A stretch of 64,000 nt of DNA from Ceratopteris richardii. Lineage: Eukaryota > Streptophyta > Polypodiopsida > Polypodiales > Pteridaceae. The stretch covers positions 100,660,139 through 100,724,138 of the forward strand of contig CM035438.1 of the NCBI GenBank assembly GCA_020310875.1. The letters are read 5' to 3'. The notes beneath the pieces were generated by a model. It worked only from the letters and a program-made list of their open reading frames with translations, searched no databases and was not told the origin of the DNA. Numbering within the stretch: position 1 is the stretch's first letter; each line of letters opens with the position of its first letter. Shown here in pieces: positions 1 to 13,699 of the stretch. Made by a program: the position numbers and the translations under genes.

Positions 1-2050
1 GTCGAGGAGCATACCTTTGGCATGTATCATATTCCTTTCCAAACTTGGAAGCATCCTTGTAGAGATGCAGCCACCACAAACCTTTGTGCAAGATTGTGTG
101 CAAGTCTTTACCCTCGAGGTATCCTTAGCTATGTGCGGCTTCAAGCAAGAGAGTCACTTCTTGTGGATAGATGCATCTTCCATCTGGGCATTTTTGAAAC
201 TTGTCGTTTATGAGTTAGAAGGATTCAACTTTAAAAAACAACTCCCGTTTTTCCAATGGAGTCATATTGGGAGCATATTCTCCTAGAGTAAGAAATTATA
301 TACTCTCTTCAAAACAATTAGAATGAGAAGCAATGTGAAAGAGACAAATGTCAATAGGCTCATCGTCAATACTTGTGAGCTTCTCCCCCTTCATTGTCCT
401 AGAGACTAGATCTTCCATGTAATATTCTCTACCATGTTTTATATGAATCTCAAAACCATACTCTTGAAAGAGTGGCGACCAACACCATAGCCCATATTGT
501 TCCTACTACTCATAACTTATTAATCAACTACCTTAAGGGCTAATGGTCCAAGATGACGATGAGATGCACACCTAAGAGATAATGCTTTAATTTTTTGAAG
601 TAAGAAAACAATGGCCAAACCTTCTCTTTCGATTGTATTGTACTTTATTTTTACCTTGATGAGTAGCCTCCTTGCATATGCACTGGGGTGGTCCACTTTT
701 TTACTCACCGATGGTTGTGCTAGAACTTCCCCCTGCATGAAGACTCACATCTATATGCACATGAAACTCAAGGGATCATTTAGGAACAGTGAGTAATGGA
801 GTAGTACATAACCTTAATTTGAGCTTGTTGAATGCTCTTTTCACATCATGGGTCCATGAAAATGGAACTTCCTTACTCGTGAGCCATGACAGAAGCTTAG
901 CTATCTTTAAATACATCCTAATGGATCTCTTGTGGTATCTTGCATGGCCTAAAAGGTTTTGTACCTCCTTAGGACTACGTGGAATAGGCATGGATAAAAT
1001 AGTTGATACCTTAGCAGGGTCTATAGTAATACCTTGAGCAGATACGATATGACCAAGTCCCTTTTGTGACTGAAAATTGACGGTTACCGAGATTTAACTT
1101 CAAACTTGTCTTGATGCACTGGCCAAAGATTTCCTTTAAATTTTCAAAATGTTCATGGAAATCTTGTGCCAAAGCTTTCTCCTTTCCCAAGAATATGGAA
1201 AGATCATCCATGAAAATGCACAAAAGGGTTGTTAGCCATTTACCAAGTATTAAATATGCAATGTGATTGAACATGTTGGCATGTTTTTTAGGCCACATGC
1301 CATGCAAGTGTAGGCATACATGCCCCACATAGTCACAAAACCAATATTGTCAAGATCCTCCGAATGAATGAGAATATGGCTGTAGCTATTGGATCTGTCT
1401 AGGAAACTATATAACGTGTGTCCAAGTACTTCCTCTAGTAACTCTCAGTAAAAGGTTGTGGAAATCGATCTATTGGATCTTCCTTGTTTAATGCACGAAA
1501 AATCTGTACAAACCCTTATCTTCCCACTATTCTTCTTAGGGATAATTACCATAGAAGAAAGCCATCTAGACCATTCTATAGCAACAATAATAGATGCCTC
1601 CTCCAACTTGACCTACTCTTCCTTAACAATCTTTGCATACTTTTTGATTCCCCCAGTATGGCCTATCGCATACGGGTGAAGCCTCTTCCATCAAGGGAAT
1701 CCGGTGGAGTCAAGGCTCTTTTGGTATACCTAATAGATCCTTGTAGGTAAAGGCCTTCTTATAGGTGTAAAGAAGTGTGGTTACCTTCTACAATAAGAAT
1801 GGATAGTCCCATAGCCAAGTAGCTAAATGAACTATTTGTTGATTCTCCTTGTCTCCCTTCTTGATTAAGTATGTCTGCCTTGCTCTCGCCAGAGAATTCA
1901 TCCATACAATGTGTCAGGGAAGCACTTAACTTCTACTGAGTTACGAGTGATATGCTCCTTGATCCAACCACATGGAATGTTTGGAAATGGGAGGTCACCT
2001 TGAGTTGCTAGGTCAAAAATTATGACCGAAGGCACTACACATGATTTGCA
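1..2050 (-). pseudogene. Ty3/gypsy pol remnant (pre-RT to integrase), cut by window edge
   Basis: Read on the minus strand, the order is: pre-RT spacer (about 2050-1870), RT N-terminus (1870-1450), RT catalytic box FMDDLS (within 1328-1011), RT connection with GHARYHKRSIRMY (991-776), RNase H (738-520), a segment ending YMEDLVSRT (about 480-370) and the integrase zinc-binding region with KGLWWLHLYKDASKF and CQRYA (about 150-1). The same blocks occur in the same order in gypsy-1 (20400-22400), so this is a related lineage. Several stops and frameshifts break the frame; it is not functional. The rest of integrase lies beyond position 1. The order of domains is seen directly; the family call rests on the RT-RNaseH-IN order. 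Confidence 0.85.
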
Positions 2051-3746
2051 TGTTCTCGACCTGTAACAATAAAACTATCTAGATTGGTATGAGTACCTGG
2101 CTTTCCTTGGCATAACAGTGTAGGCGAGTCTACGGGTAACATTTGCCGACTTTGAGGACGTTGCTCTTCTGGAGGTGTATGCCCCCTAGAAGAGTCAACA
2201 TATCATATGTTTGCAACATATCATATGTTTGCTTGACTCTCCATACTAAAGATATACTCAAGAGGTGGAGTCTTCCTAGCTCCCCCACTAGAGATGGTCC
2301 ATCCAAAAGTAGCCGTCCCACATCCAAAAGTAGTCACCCCTACTTACCCATTTTTTCCCACATGCGAGGAGTCCCTCAACATACTGAGGGAGGAGATGCC
2401 CAACTTAGGACTATTGGTGCACTAGCACAAGTCAGTCCATTGGGTGCCCCTTCCCATGTTGGTCCACCTTGGCAAGTAAGCAACTTTCAATTTTTTTGGT
2501 CATCTTTGGTTATTTTCTTGCAAACATCTACTACACTCCCTTCCATATTAGAGTCTTTAGAATCACACTTTCTTACCACTTTTGGTCCATCAGAAGGTAG
2601 TTGGGGACTCTCTGTTTAAGAGTCTCATATAGGGGGAAAAGGTGAGCAAAGCTCAACCTAGTCCACTTCTTCAATTTCATAAATTTCAACTTCGGAGCAC
2701 TCCCCACTCCCAATCATCTAGCTCATCAAGTTATCTTCTTCACAAGGCAAGGAAGACATTACCTCAGTATCCATAGTATAACCGGTTGCATTTGCATGAT
2801 TGCACCCTTCTTCGAAATATATATGCAACTAGTCGATCGACTTGGTGGAAAATTGCAACCTTAATTTTTCTTATACGAAAAATAAGATGAATCATGGATT
2901 TCAACATACGATTGATCATGTGAGTTATTCTGCAGTGTGTTATTCAAATCAATGCACACATAGGTACTAATTTAGTCATCTCGATTACAAATACATTATC
3001 AAATTAAAAGGATAAACTCTTATTCGACAATCCAAAATGGTCAAGTCATAAACATGTTTCTGATGTTGAAGTAAGCTAAGTGGTAACAAAGTAAGGTGAA
3101 AGTTTCCGGATGGGTAAGGAAACAACTATAACTGTATGCATATCCATATCTATCCATCTATCTATCTATCTGTCTATCCACTAATAAAAATCCTTGTACT
3201 GGTACCTGTGTTGGATTTTGTTCATGCAAGATCTTGAAGAACATAAGAGATAAAACAACACCTACAATAATTGTAGTATAGGATTATCTCTTGTGCACTT
3301 GAGAATCTGAATTCATTCAAAACTCAACTGTGAAAGTTTTCAATGAGCGTGAATATGAACATACATAAGCTTAACATGATGTCAATAATAATTGAGCAGA
3401 AGTTGAGCAAGATCCACATTGATATAGATCTCAAAATCAGCTCTACCGAAACTGACCCGTTGTAGACTCTTCTTCCTAACTTTAGAAATTATTTTTGTTT
3501 GTTTGATTGACCATATCCATTAAGCCAGGATAAGGCTAATGTATGCTGCTTCTGGAAGCTAAATTCTCCTATATTCAATATTGAAGAATACACATGTTTC
3601 CCCAAATAAAAGAAAGATTATGGAACATGGTTGGGACACCCCAGGTGCCAAACATCATCATAAAATAGAACGGCATTTTTGTAATTATTCTGCAAGAAAA
3701 CGTCATGCAGTCATCTATCTCTGCAAAATTTTCTTCTCTGTTGCAG
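2051..3746. other. No recognised gene; short (TATC)n tract
   Basis: This could include the decayed gag/protease part or LTR of the minus-strand gypsy remnant to its left, but I see no LTR ends. A short TATC/TCTA microsatellite lies at about 3140-3180. No convincing coding region was found on either strand. Confidence 0.4.
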
Positions 3747-4170
3747 GTATCACCATCCAACAAAGAGAAAGATGAATCCAGTGTACATCTTTCAGAGCTA
3801 TTATTTGGAGAAAAAGTCCTTTCTTCACAACTTAGGTGTGTCTCAAGCCCATGAAGGCACAACATTACCATTTAAAACACAGGCACACATTTCACAGCCA
3901 CAGAATACCACTCTAGACTCTGATTTCCCTCGAAGTCCCCATCATCCATAACATGATGGCAAAGCTATAGATTTTAATGTGTTTCATATGCAACTAAATG
4001 CATCGCCAAAAATGCTATTTCTCTGAGTAAAGAAAAGACCTCTGGTGCTCTAAATGGTCAGAAGTATATGATCCCTCCATTATCCGAGGATATTGACACA
4101 CAGACTTTAACTACCCATAAGATTTATTACCTCTGTCTTACCTGCCAAATAGAAACTGCATTACTCACCT
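3747..4170 (+). pseudogene. Exon-like host gene fragment (unidentified)
   Basis: At 3747-3835 an 89-nt open stretch, reading VSPSNKEKDESSVHLSELLF and on, is framed by a good acceptor (pyrimidine-rich, ending TTGCAG) and a donor-like CTTAG|GTGTGT. Coding-like but broken stretches follow: LGVSQAHEGTTLPFKTQ and on near 3831-3950, and SGALNGQKYMIPPLSEDIDT near 4045-4110. They lie in different frames with stops between them. I do not recognise the protein; it is serine-rich and acidic. It may be an exon of a live plus-strand gene with alternative boundaries, or a decayed gene piece truncated by the LINE array that starts at 4300. Confidence 0.3.
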
Positions 4171-4296
4171 GTGTATGAGAACCATCAGCAAATCGTGTTC
4201 TGTGGCAATCAGTCTCAGAACTTTTACAAGGCTTCATCTTTTCTGCTTTTATCCCTAGCAATAGAAATTTCAAAATTCATATCAATACAAAACCTC

Positions 4297-4441
<145 letters not shown>

Positions 4442-4657
4442 ATGAGTTCGGAGGAGGCACGGACCGCCTTTTTTAGACGTCGATCGGTACTACGTGGACT
4501 ACCCGGCGGCACCCTCTACATGGACGAGGACCTCACGCGTATGCAGGTGGCACACCGACACGCTTGCATGCCACATATACTCCAGGCACGTAGAGAGGGG
4601 AGGAAGGCCTTTTACCGTGATGGTAAGGTCTTCATAGATAGACGCCCTATCAAATAG
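4442..4657 (+). pseudogene. LINE ORF1 C-terminal domain piece
   Basis: 71 codons starting at ATG 4442. The pattern FRRRSVLRG...[11 protein letters not shown]...[18 protein letters not shown] fits the C-terminal domain of LINE ORF1 proteins: a basic start, a (Y/F)xxEDLT motif, then a K/R-rich segment with a short strand. ORF1p normally binds element RNA in the RNP. A TAG at 4655-4657 separates it from the endonuclease, which continues in the same frame. The piece starts 3 bp after the (CT)n tract, so the missing N-terminus probably reflects 5' truncation. Confidence 0.55.
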
Positions 4658-5561
4658 GGCCATGCGGCCTATGAGACATCACTACACCAGGAGACACCAC
4701 TCAGAGGAGCAGTGTGGAACTGCAACGGGGCACTCTGGACGCGACCAGACAGAGTCGAGGAGATCCTCGCATCACATGACTTTGTGTGCATCACAGAGAC
4801 ACACGAGAGCCCAGAGAGAGGTCTACCACGCATTGCAGGTTTTCATTGGGAATCTGCATTCAGGACTACGACGAGACAGAGTACAGAGCGTCGGATCGGG
4901 AGGAGTGGCCATCGTATTTCGACAGGAGATACAGAGCCGGATCCATATTATAGGTAGAGATGAGGAGGCACGATACATGTGGGTTCGCATAGAGATAGCA
5001 CATGGGAGCTCGATTTACATTGCTATACGCTACTTCCCACCAGGCGGATCTCGATACGCAGGACAGGATCTGGGGGGACCGATCCGAGATAGAGACTCAC
5101 CATACACAGCGCTTTCAGATGAGATACTACATTACAGCACACTTGGTGAAGTCTTCCTTATGGGGGACTTCAATGGCCGCACTCAGTCGCATCAGTGCGA
5201 GGCATATGACATGGATCACCCGCATCTCATGAGGGCCAGAGACCCGGTTGAGATTAGCACCAGCAGAGTATCGGCAGATACGGGTCAGGACACCACCGGC
5301 TATGGCAGACATCTACTCGAGCTAGGCAGTGAACATCATCTCGTTATATATAACGGGATGAATCGGTGGCCAGGTTCAGGCGGATTTACTTGCTTCCCTC
5401 ACGGGGGAGGTGAGAGCACAGTCGACTACATTTTGGGTACTACCTCTGGAGCTTCGCTCATCCCTTCACTTAGTATTGGACGACGCCCACTCGGTGCTGA
5501 CCACACATTTATTACATTCACACTCATCTCCGATTCCATTAGACCCTCCCTCACCCACTGA
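4658..5561 (+). pseudogene. LINE ORF2 endonuclease (APE type), frameshifted
   Basis: Motifs in order: WNCNGALW (conserved Asn) and CITETH (catalytic Glu) in one frame to about 4880; then, in a second frame, GGVAIVFRQ, IRYFPPGG, LMGDFNGR (catalytic Asp and Asn), STVDYILG and ADHTFI (Asp-His). Together they form a full exonuclease-endonuclease-phosphatase fold signature. This enzyme nicks target DNA to start target-primed reverse transcription. Frame changes at about 4860-4900 and 5520-5560 disconnect it from ORF1 and RT in this copy. All catalytic residues can still be read. Confidence 0.8.
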
Positions 5562-8391
5562 GATACATACCACGATACACTTCACACACGAGCTCTCACA
5601 CGTTTATGCACACCATTTACACACCCGCCTACTCTCCCTCGATCCATTCTCACCTTTGGACACACTTACATCACATATCACCTCCATCCTACAGGACTCA
5701 GCTCTCCACAGCTTCCCACACCGCACACATATGCACCCTCCACGCACAGGATCCATGCCCCAGAACCGTTGGTATGATGCAGACTGTCGTGAGCTGCGGA
5801 AGCACCTACGGATTTTAGAGCATAGAGGAGATATTACACACACACAGGCACAGCGTCGCATGCAAAGCCTTACTCGCCGCAAACGGCGAGATTGGGAGGA
5901 GAGACAGTATTGGGATATTTACCATTTGCTCATGAGTCGAGACAGTGTAGTGGCATGGCGACATTTGAGAGAGAGGAGACAGCAGACACCTATCCGAGAC
6001 CCGAGCACTTGGCATAGCTATGCACGGAGCCTATACGAGATCCCATACCAGCCTCCCATTCCCAGACCGCAGAGCCCACGTCCTACTACCTCTGACTTCT
6101 TCACACCCACTATGGTGGGACGCGCTATTGCCCGCCTGCAGCATGGCACGGCCCATGATCATTTCGGTTTACAGGCAGAGCACCTCATCTATGGAGGCAC
6201 GACTCTCGCACCGCTCATTGCCCATCTCTTCAACCGTGCATTGGTTGAAGGGTTCCCAGACTCATGGATTGAGCACACCATAGTGCCCATTCATGAGTCA
6301 GGTGATACTATGGATCCAGCTACATACCAGACGATCATGATTGGCCCTATATTGGCCAAGTTATATGGGGCGGTACTAGAGACAGAGTTGAGTACTCTCG
6401 CTGAGAGGAAGGGCATCAGGGCTCCAGGACAGGCAGGTTTCAGACGAGATTACTCTACCATTGACCACATCTTCACTCTGAGATGCCTGATCGACCAGGC
6501 CAAGGTGAGGAAGAGGAGATTATATTGTTGCTTTGTGGACTTCCGCAAAGCATTTGACACTGTTCCCAGGGATCGACTCTTCAGACGACTACTTGACATC
6601 CGAGCTCCGGAGGAGATGATATGGGGGATCTACGCCTTATACGAGAGAGTATCTGGTAGAGTCAGATGTCCAGGGGGCTTATCTGATCCACTTGCTAGCA
6701 CTATCGGGGTGAAGCAAGGATGCCCTCTCTCACCCACCCTCTTTGGTCTCTACATTGATGAGATAGTGGACTTCATACAGCAGCAGGGGGGAGATGGCAT
6801 TGAGGTACACGGGTCCACTGTCCATATTCATTTATACGCTGATGATATTGTATTGGTTTCAGAGTCTGCAGAAGGTCTACAGCATCATCTACACGGCCTA
6901 GATGACTTTTGCAGACACATAGGGTTATATGTGAACCTTGGTAAAACCAAGGTCTTGATCTTTCATACATCAGCACAGGTACGCAGACATAGTTTGTTCA
7001 CAGCAGCAGGTGGACCGATCGAGGTGGTCGGATCATATGTTTACTTGGGGGTGACATTTACAGCAGCATCAGCATCAGGGGTCTTCTCTATGGCTCAGGC
7101 AGCCCGTGACCGCATCACACGTGGCTACGCAGCACTAGCTTTGATGGAGAGACAGTGCCACCAGGCATATTTTCAGGAGCCCCGCACAAAGGGGTGGCTC
7201 TTTGACACTTTGGTTACGCCAACGCTCATGTATGGGGCAGCCATATGGGGACCAGGATTAGCTACATCAGTATGGACAGCATTAGAGAGGCCACAGATCC
7301 TCGTGATTGCCAGACTTATCTGCAGCAAGCCTTCAGTACCACATGATATCATTAGAGTAGAGCTCGCTGCACCACCGATGCTAGTTGAGGCACTATTCCA
7401 GACAGTATGCCTATTACACAGACTTCGGAGCATGGATACAGAGCGCATTGCTTATCGTGCTTTCGAGGCATCACGTGATATGGCATTAGCAGGCGACACC
7501 TCCTCATGGTATGCACAGACACGAGACTGGCTTGCCCACCATGGCTTTGACATAGACAGGCTACCACCACTACAATACGACTCTCATGCACCCACCTACT
7601 CACTCTCTCATCAAGAGAGGAATAGGATCATTCGTCAGGAGATATGGCATACATACATCCAGAGGACATGGGTGAGCCCTAGGGGTACATTGCCACCGAA
7701 AATGCTCTACTACCGCGAGCATTTTCTACATATATCGGGCACGGGCTTCATCGAGATCCCGAGATACATGCAGACCTACCTTCCCCACCACCTACGAGTC
7801 GTCATTGGGCAGCTCCGGGTTTCATCACATCAACTCGAGATTGAGAGGGGTCGGTCCAAGGGAGTCCCCCGTGAGGAGAGGTGGTGCCCAGTATGCCAGA
7901 CAGAGGTAGAGAGTGAGGAGCATTTTGTTATCAGATGTCCAGCATACTTAGACCTACGAGCACAGTTCCAGATCGAGGAGTCATTCCAGCTGTGCATGAC
8001 TATGGGAGACCAGAGACGCTTGGGACGCTTTCTCACAGCAGCATACGAGAGGCGAGAGCGGTCACTACAGCCCATACATCAGCCACGGGTGAGTACCCAG
8101 CAGACCATTACGCAGTTCTTTCAGCGAGTTGAGCTACATCAGAGAGGTCTATCTATAGGGCTCACGCTACACCAGGCAGCAGCACAGAGAGCACGGCGCC
8201 GACCACGCATGGGCGGATATCGTCGACCACGACTATATCAGGAGGATATCTCACGCATCAGGATTGCCTACGACCACATGATGGAGCATAGGCGTACCAC
8301 CACCCCCGGGGTTGTCTTCCTTCAAGAGGCACTCAGACCACTACCGATGTACCACATACTACACCCACCTCCACCCATCACCAGTAGCTAG
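5410..8391 (+). CDS. LINE ORF2 reverse transcriptase with CCHC finger and PIP-box
   Basis: Open for 993 codons from GTG 5410, but that is not a real start. Homology begins near 5520, and the segment is the frame-shifted continuation of the endonuclease. RT motifs: GQAGFRRDYSTIDHIFTLR, CCFVDFRKAFDTV (motif A Asp), GVKQGCPLSPTLF (motif B), LYADDIVL (YADD, residues 476-479, nt 6835-6846). The C-terminal finger is C826-x2-C829-x8-H838-x4-C843 (from nt 7885). A ~150-residue tail holds QQTITQFF at residues 897-904 (nt 8098-8121), a canonical PCNA-interacting motif, then a basic RARRRPR stretch and a terminal PMYHILHP signature shared with copy 2. The enzyme copies element RNA at the nicked target. 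Confidence 0.88.
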   Translation: MRAQSTTFWVLPLELRSSLHLVLDDAHSVLTTHLLHSHSSPIPLDPPSPTEIHTTIHFTHELSHVYAHHLHTRLLSLDPFSPLDTLTSHITSILQDSALHSFPHRTHMHPPRTGSMPQNRWYDADCRELRKHLRILEHRGDITHTQAQRRMQSLTRRKRRDWEERQYWDIYHLLMSRDSVVAWRHLRERRQQTPIRDPSTWHSYARSLYEIPYQPPIPRPQSPRPTTSDFFTPTMVGRAIARLQHGTAHDHFGLQAEHLIYGGTTLAPLIAHLFNRALVEGFPDSWIEHTIVPIHESGDTMDPATYQTIMIGPILAKLYGAVLETELSTLAERKGIRAPGQAGFRRDYSTIDHIFTLRCLIDQAKVRKRRLYCCFVDFRKAFDTVPRDRLFRRLLDIRAPEEMIWGIYALYERVSGRVRCPGGLSDPLASTIGVKQGCPLSPTLFGLYIDEIVDFIQQQGGDGIEVHGSTVHIHLYADDIVLVSESAEGLQHHLHGLDDFCRHIGLYVNLGKTKVLIFHTSAQVRRHSLFTAAGGPIEVVGSYVYLGVTFTAASASGVFSMAQAARDRITRGYAALALMERQCHQAYFQEPRTKGWLFDTLVTPTLMYGAAIWGPGLATSVWTALERPQILVIARLICSKPSVPHDIIRVELAAPPMLVEALFQTVCLLHRLRSMDTERIAYRAFEASRDMALAGDTSSWYAQTRDWLAHHGFDIDRLPPLQYDSHAPTYSLSHQERNRIIRQEIWHTYIQRTWVSPRGTLPPKMLYYREHFLHISGTGFIEIPRYMQTYLPHHLRVVIGQLRVSSHQLEIERGRSKGVPREERWCPVCQTEVESEEHFVIRCPAYLDLRAQFQIEESFQLCMTMGDQRRLGRFLTAAYERRERSLQPIHQPRVSTQQTITQFFQRVELHQRGLSIGLTLHQAAAQRARRRPRMGGYRRPRLYQEDISRIRIAYDHMMEHRRTTTPGVVFLQEALRPLPMYHILHPPPPITSS

Positions 8392-8706
<315 letters not shown>

Positions 8707-8768
8707 GTGGACATGATAGAGCCTGGTACTCACAGGTCACAGCTTGGTTCGCGACGCATGGGCTCGAT

Positions 8769-9614
8769 ATGGAGAGTTTGCCACCTTTTCAATACGATTC
8801 AGACTCACCTTACTATCAGCTCTCTCGCAGCGAGAGGAATCTGGTGATCAGACAGGACTTATGGAGGCTCTACATCAGGAGAGTATGGACCTCACCCAGT
8901 TTAGAGGGGAGGATGTCAGACTACAGGGATCAGTTTCTCACCATTATGTCAGATGGGTTCATAAAAAGACCACTCTATATGGACACCTATATGCCACAGA
9001 GTTCACGAGTAGCGATCGCCGATTGGACAACTCAGGGTCGCATCACACAAACTAGAGATCGAGAGTGGGAGAGACAGTGGGGTCCCGAGAGCAAAGCGGA
9101 TCTGCAAACTATGTACAGAGGATGTCGATGCACAGCATACACTCAGATCAGGGACAGATATGAGACTTTGTTCAGAGGGCAGCCCACCCTACGAGAGATT
9201 ATGGACTCCCGAGATCAGAGTCAGTTAGGACGTTTCTTGATAGAGATTCAAAGGCATAGAGATGCACTCTTACCACTGAGACACACAGCTACACAGGTGG
9301 AGAGGAGACAGCTACAGCTCACTGATTTTTTCCAGAGGTCTAGAGTCTCCTCCCCACCTGATTCCCAGCGAGGAGTGACACTACAGCAGGCTGAGGTGAG
9401 TCGAGCTAGACGACGACCACGAGTCACAGCGCTCAGAGGAGTTAGGCTATACGATCGCAAGATAGAGGAGATTCGAGCGCGACATCTCGAGGCGACTGCA
9501 CAGCGAGTAGCCCTGATGAGAGCAGATCCTATAGCTTTCATACAGAAAGCTCTAGCACCGGCTCCACCTATGTATCACATCCTCCACCCCTCCATTACCA
9601 TTGGATGGAGCTAG
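8769..9614 (+). pseudogene. LINE copy 2 ORF2 C-terminal part
   Basis: 281 open codons homologous to the last third of ORF2. The CCHC finger region (about 9070-9170) has slipped out of frame: ICKLC can be read in another frame, so two compensating frameshifts flank it. Beyond it come LGRFLIEIQRHRDALLPL, the PIP-box QLQLTDFF (residues 181-188, nt 9309-9332), the basic SRARRRPR stretch and the terminal PPMYHILHP. The stop is at 9612-9614. Non-functional as a protein, but it documents that the C-terminal motifs are ancestral to the family. Confidence 0.8.
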
Positions 9615-11987
<2,373 letters not shown>

Positions 11988-12911
11988 GACTCAAGCGTAT
12001 CCATGGATTACATTGACCATATTCATGGATTACATTGAACTATGAGAAGCAATATGTCCACACATATCCTTAGTTCATTTTTAAGGATAAACTTTGACTA
12101 CATTTTCACATGTTGAAAAGTCCTTTTTGAAGATGAAGATTTGAGAGTTAAAGTAAATCTAAAGAGAGTCAAAAGCCATGACTCATATTTCAATTCGAAT
12201 TCAAATATATACCAAAAAGTGAAGCAGAATCTTCATGTGGAATCAATCAACATTTACCTACTAAAATCAAGGAGAAAAGTTTATATATACTTCATTGGAA
12301 AAGTCGCGAGAATGAGCTTAGCTCTCGCTCACTTCCAGAGTGGTCATTGCACTTAATCTCATAGTCCTTGGAGTCCAACATCTCCATGTATTTTACATTT
12401 CAATACTTATACTTGAACTTTTTGTCATCATCTTCATATTTGTTCATTGCTTCCAAGTTTGTCAACTTCACAGAGTCATTGAAGTGAAGCTATGGTCTCA
12501 TTTTTTCATCTGATGTTGTTGGATCATGAAGATAACACCCTTGTGAGTTTGTGTATGCAACATTTTGGTCATTGGAGCTTTGTATGTTGAGATATGAATC
12601 AATCTCTATGATTGCCTATGTGCACAATCTACTTCCTAAAATGATAGGATCACACCTATGACTTCTTAAGTATATTGCTCACTCTCTAGTCACTCTAAAT
12701 TCGTGAGATAACTTGTGTTAGCTCACTTATCTTCCCATTCGAAGCTTTGCAAAAGGATTTTGCTCAATTCATAGTAGAATGTGAGCACTTAGCATTTTCC
12801 AGAGAGCCTTCTTTCATAAATAGAAGGTTTTCTTCTTTAGATCAAAATCTAGAATTAGTATGTCTTGACTCAAACAATTGAGATCAATGCTCCAAAGTAC
12901 TATGGTCATAT
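11988..12911. other. No recognised gene
   Basis: AT-rich sequence without convincing coding capacity on either strand. A GATTACATTGA-type repeat (ATGGATTACATTGA twice near 12000-12040) is visible. It may be LTR or leader sequence of decayed elements. Confidence 0.3.
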
Positions 12912-13690
12912 TTATGCATCATTTGATAGCTTAGAGAGCCTATTAAAGTGTCCAAGCAAGAAATAGGTTGTTCTAGAGCAGGTTTTTGCAAAGACCCTCT
13001 CATCTCTGTACTCTGCCATCACCTCCTCACATTGGGTGAATCCATCTTCATCCACTTGTTTTCTAGACATAGCTTTGCTATTATTCAAAGGAGCCAATGA
13101 AGACGAGATAGAAGGCTTGGCCTTAGCAAATGAAAGAGAACTTTGAAGGGTTCGCAAGAACCCCATTACTGTACAAAGGTTGGATTTCATGAGAGTGAGT
13201 CATAAGAGTTTTACCTTTGTGTGATAAGAAAGATTGAGTGACATTTTGTTGATCATAGGGAAGTTTTTTCAAAGGAATATAGGAGGATTGTTGAGATCAA
13301 CCGAACACTTGCTCACATGCCACTTGTACAGAACTTCAAGGATAAGCTAGAATCATAGTAACTTCTATACCAACAAGGGTGGAGCATGACTTGGGGAAGT
13401 GTCCAAGTTTAACACGATGGAAACAAGCATGAGTAAGGTTACCCCACTTGAGATGTACCAATCCCTTTTCTCAATAGCATTTATCCTCGAAGTTGGAAAG
13501 GGTTTGTGAAACTTCCCCACGATACCAACCATATGCCTATTGGGAGCTGAATTTGGAGGAGCATAAAGTATCTTCCCAAAATCTGATGTATCATCCCCAA
13601 AGTGTGACCTACTTCTGCAATGTGATCCCATAAGTAGATGGGAGATTAAGAAAGTCTATCCAAATAGGGCACGCTAGAAGTAAATTTTCA
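12912..13690 (-). pseudogene. Gag/ORF1-like remnant with CCHC knuckle
   Basis: On the minus strand, the stretch before the knuckle includes VGKFHKPFP. Then ACFHRVKLGHFPKSC (13384-13425) is a CX2CX4HX4C zinc knuckle whose second Cys is Arg (CGT for TGT). Downstream is KQVDEDGFTQ near 13050. Knuckle followed by a D-E-D/E-G-F-T motif is typical of plant LINE-type ORF1 (DUF4283/zf-CCHC_4). Many stops. The family assignment is inference from this motif order. Confidence 0.4.
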
Positions 13691-13699
13691 CCAATGTGC

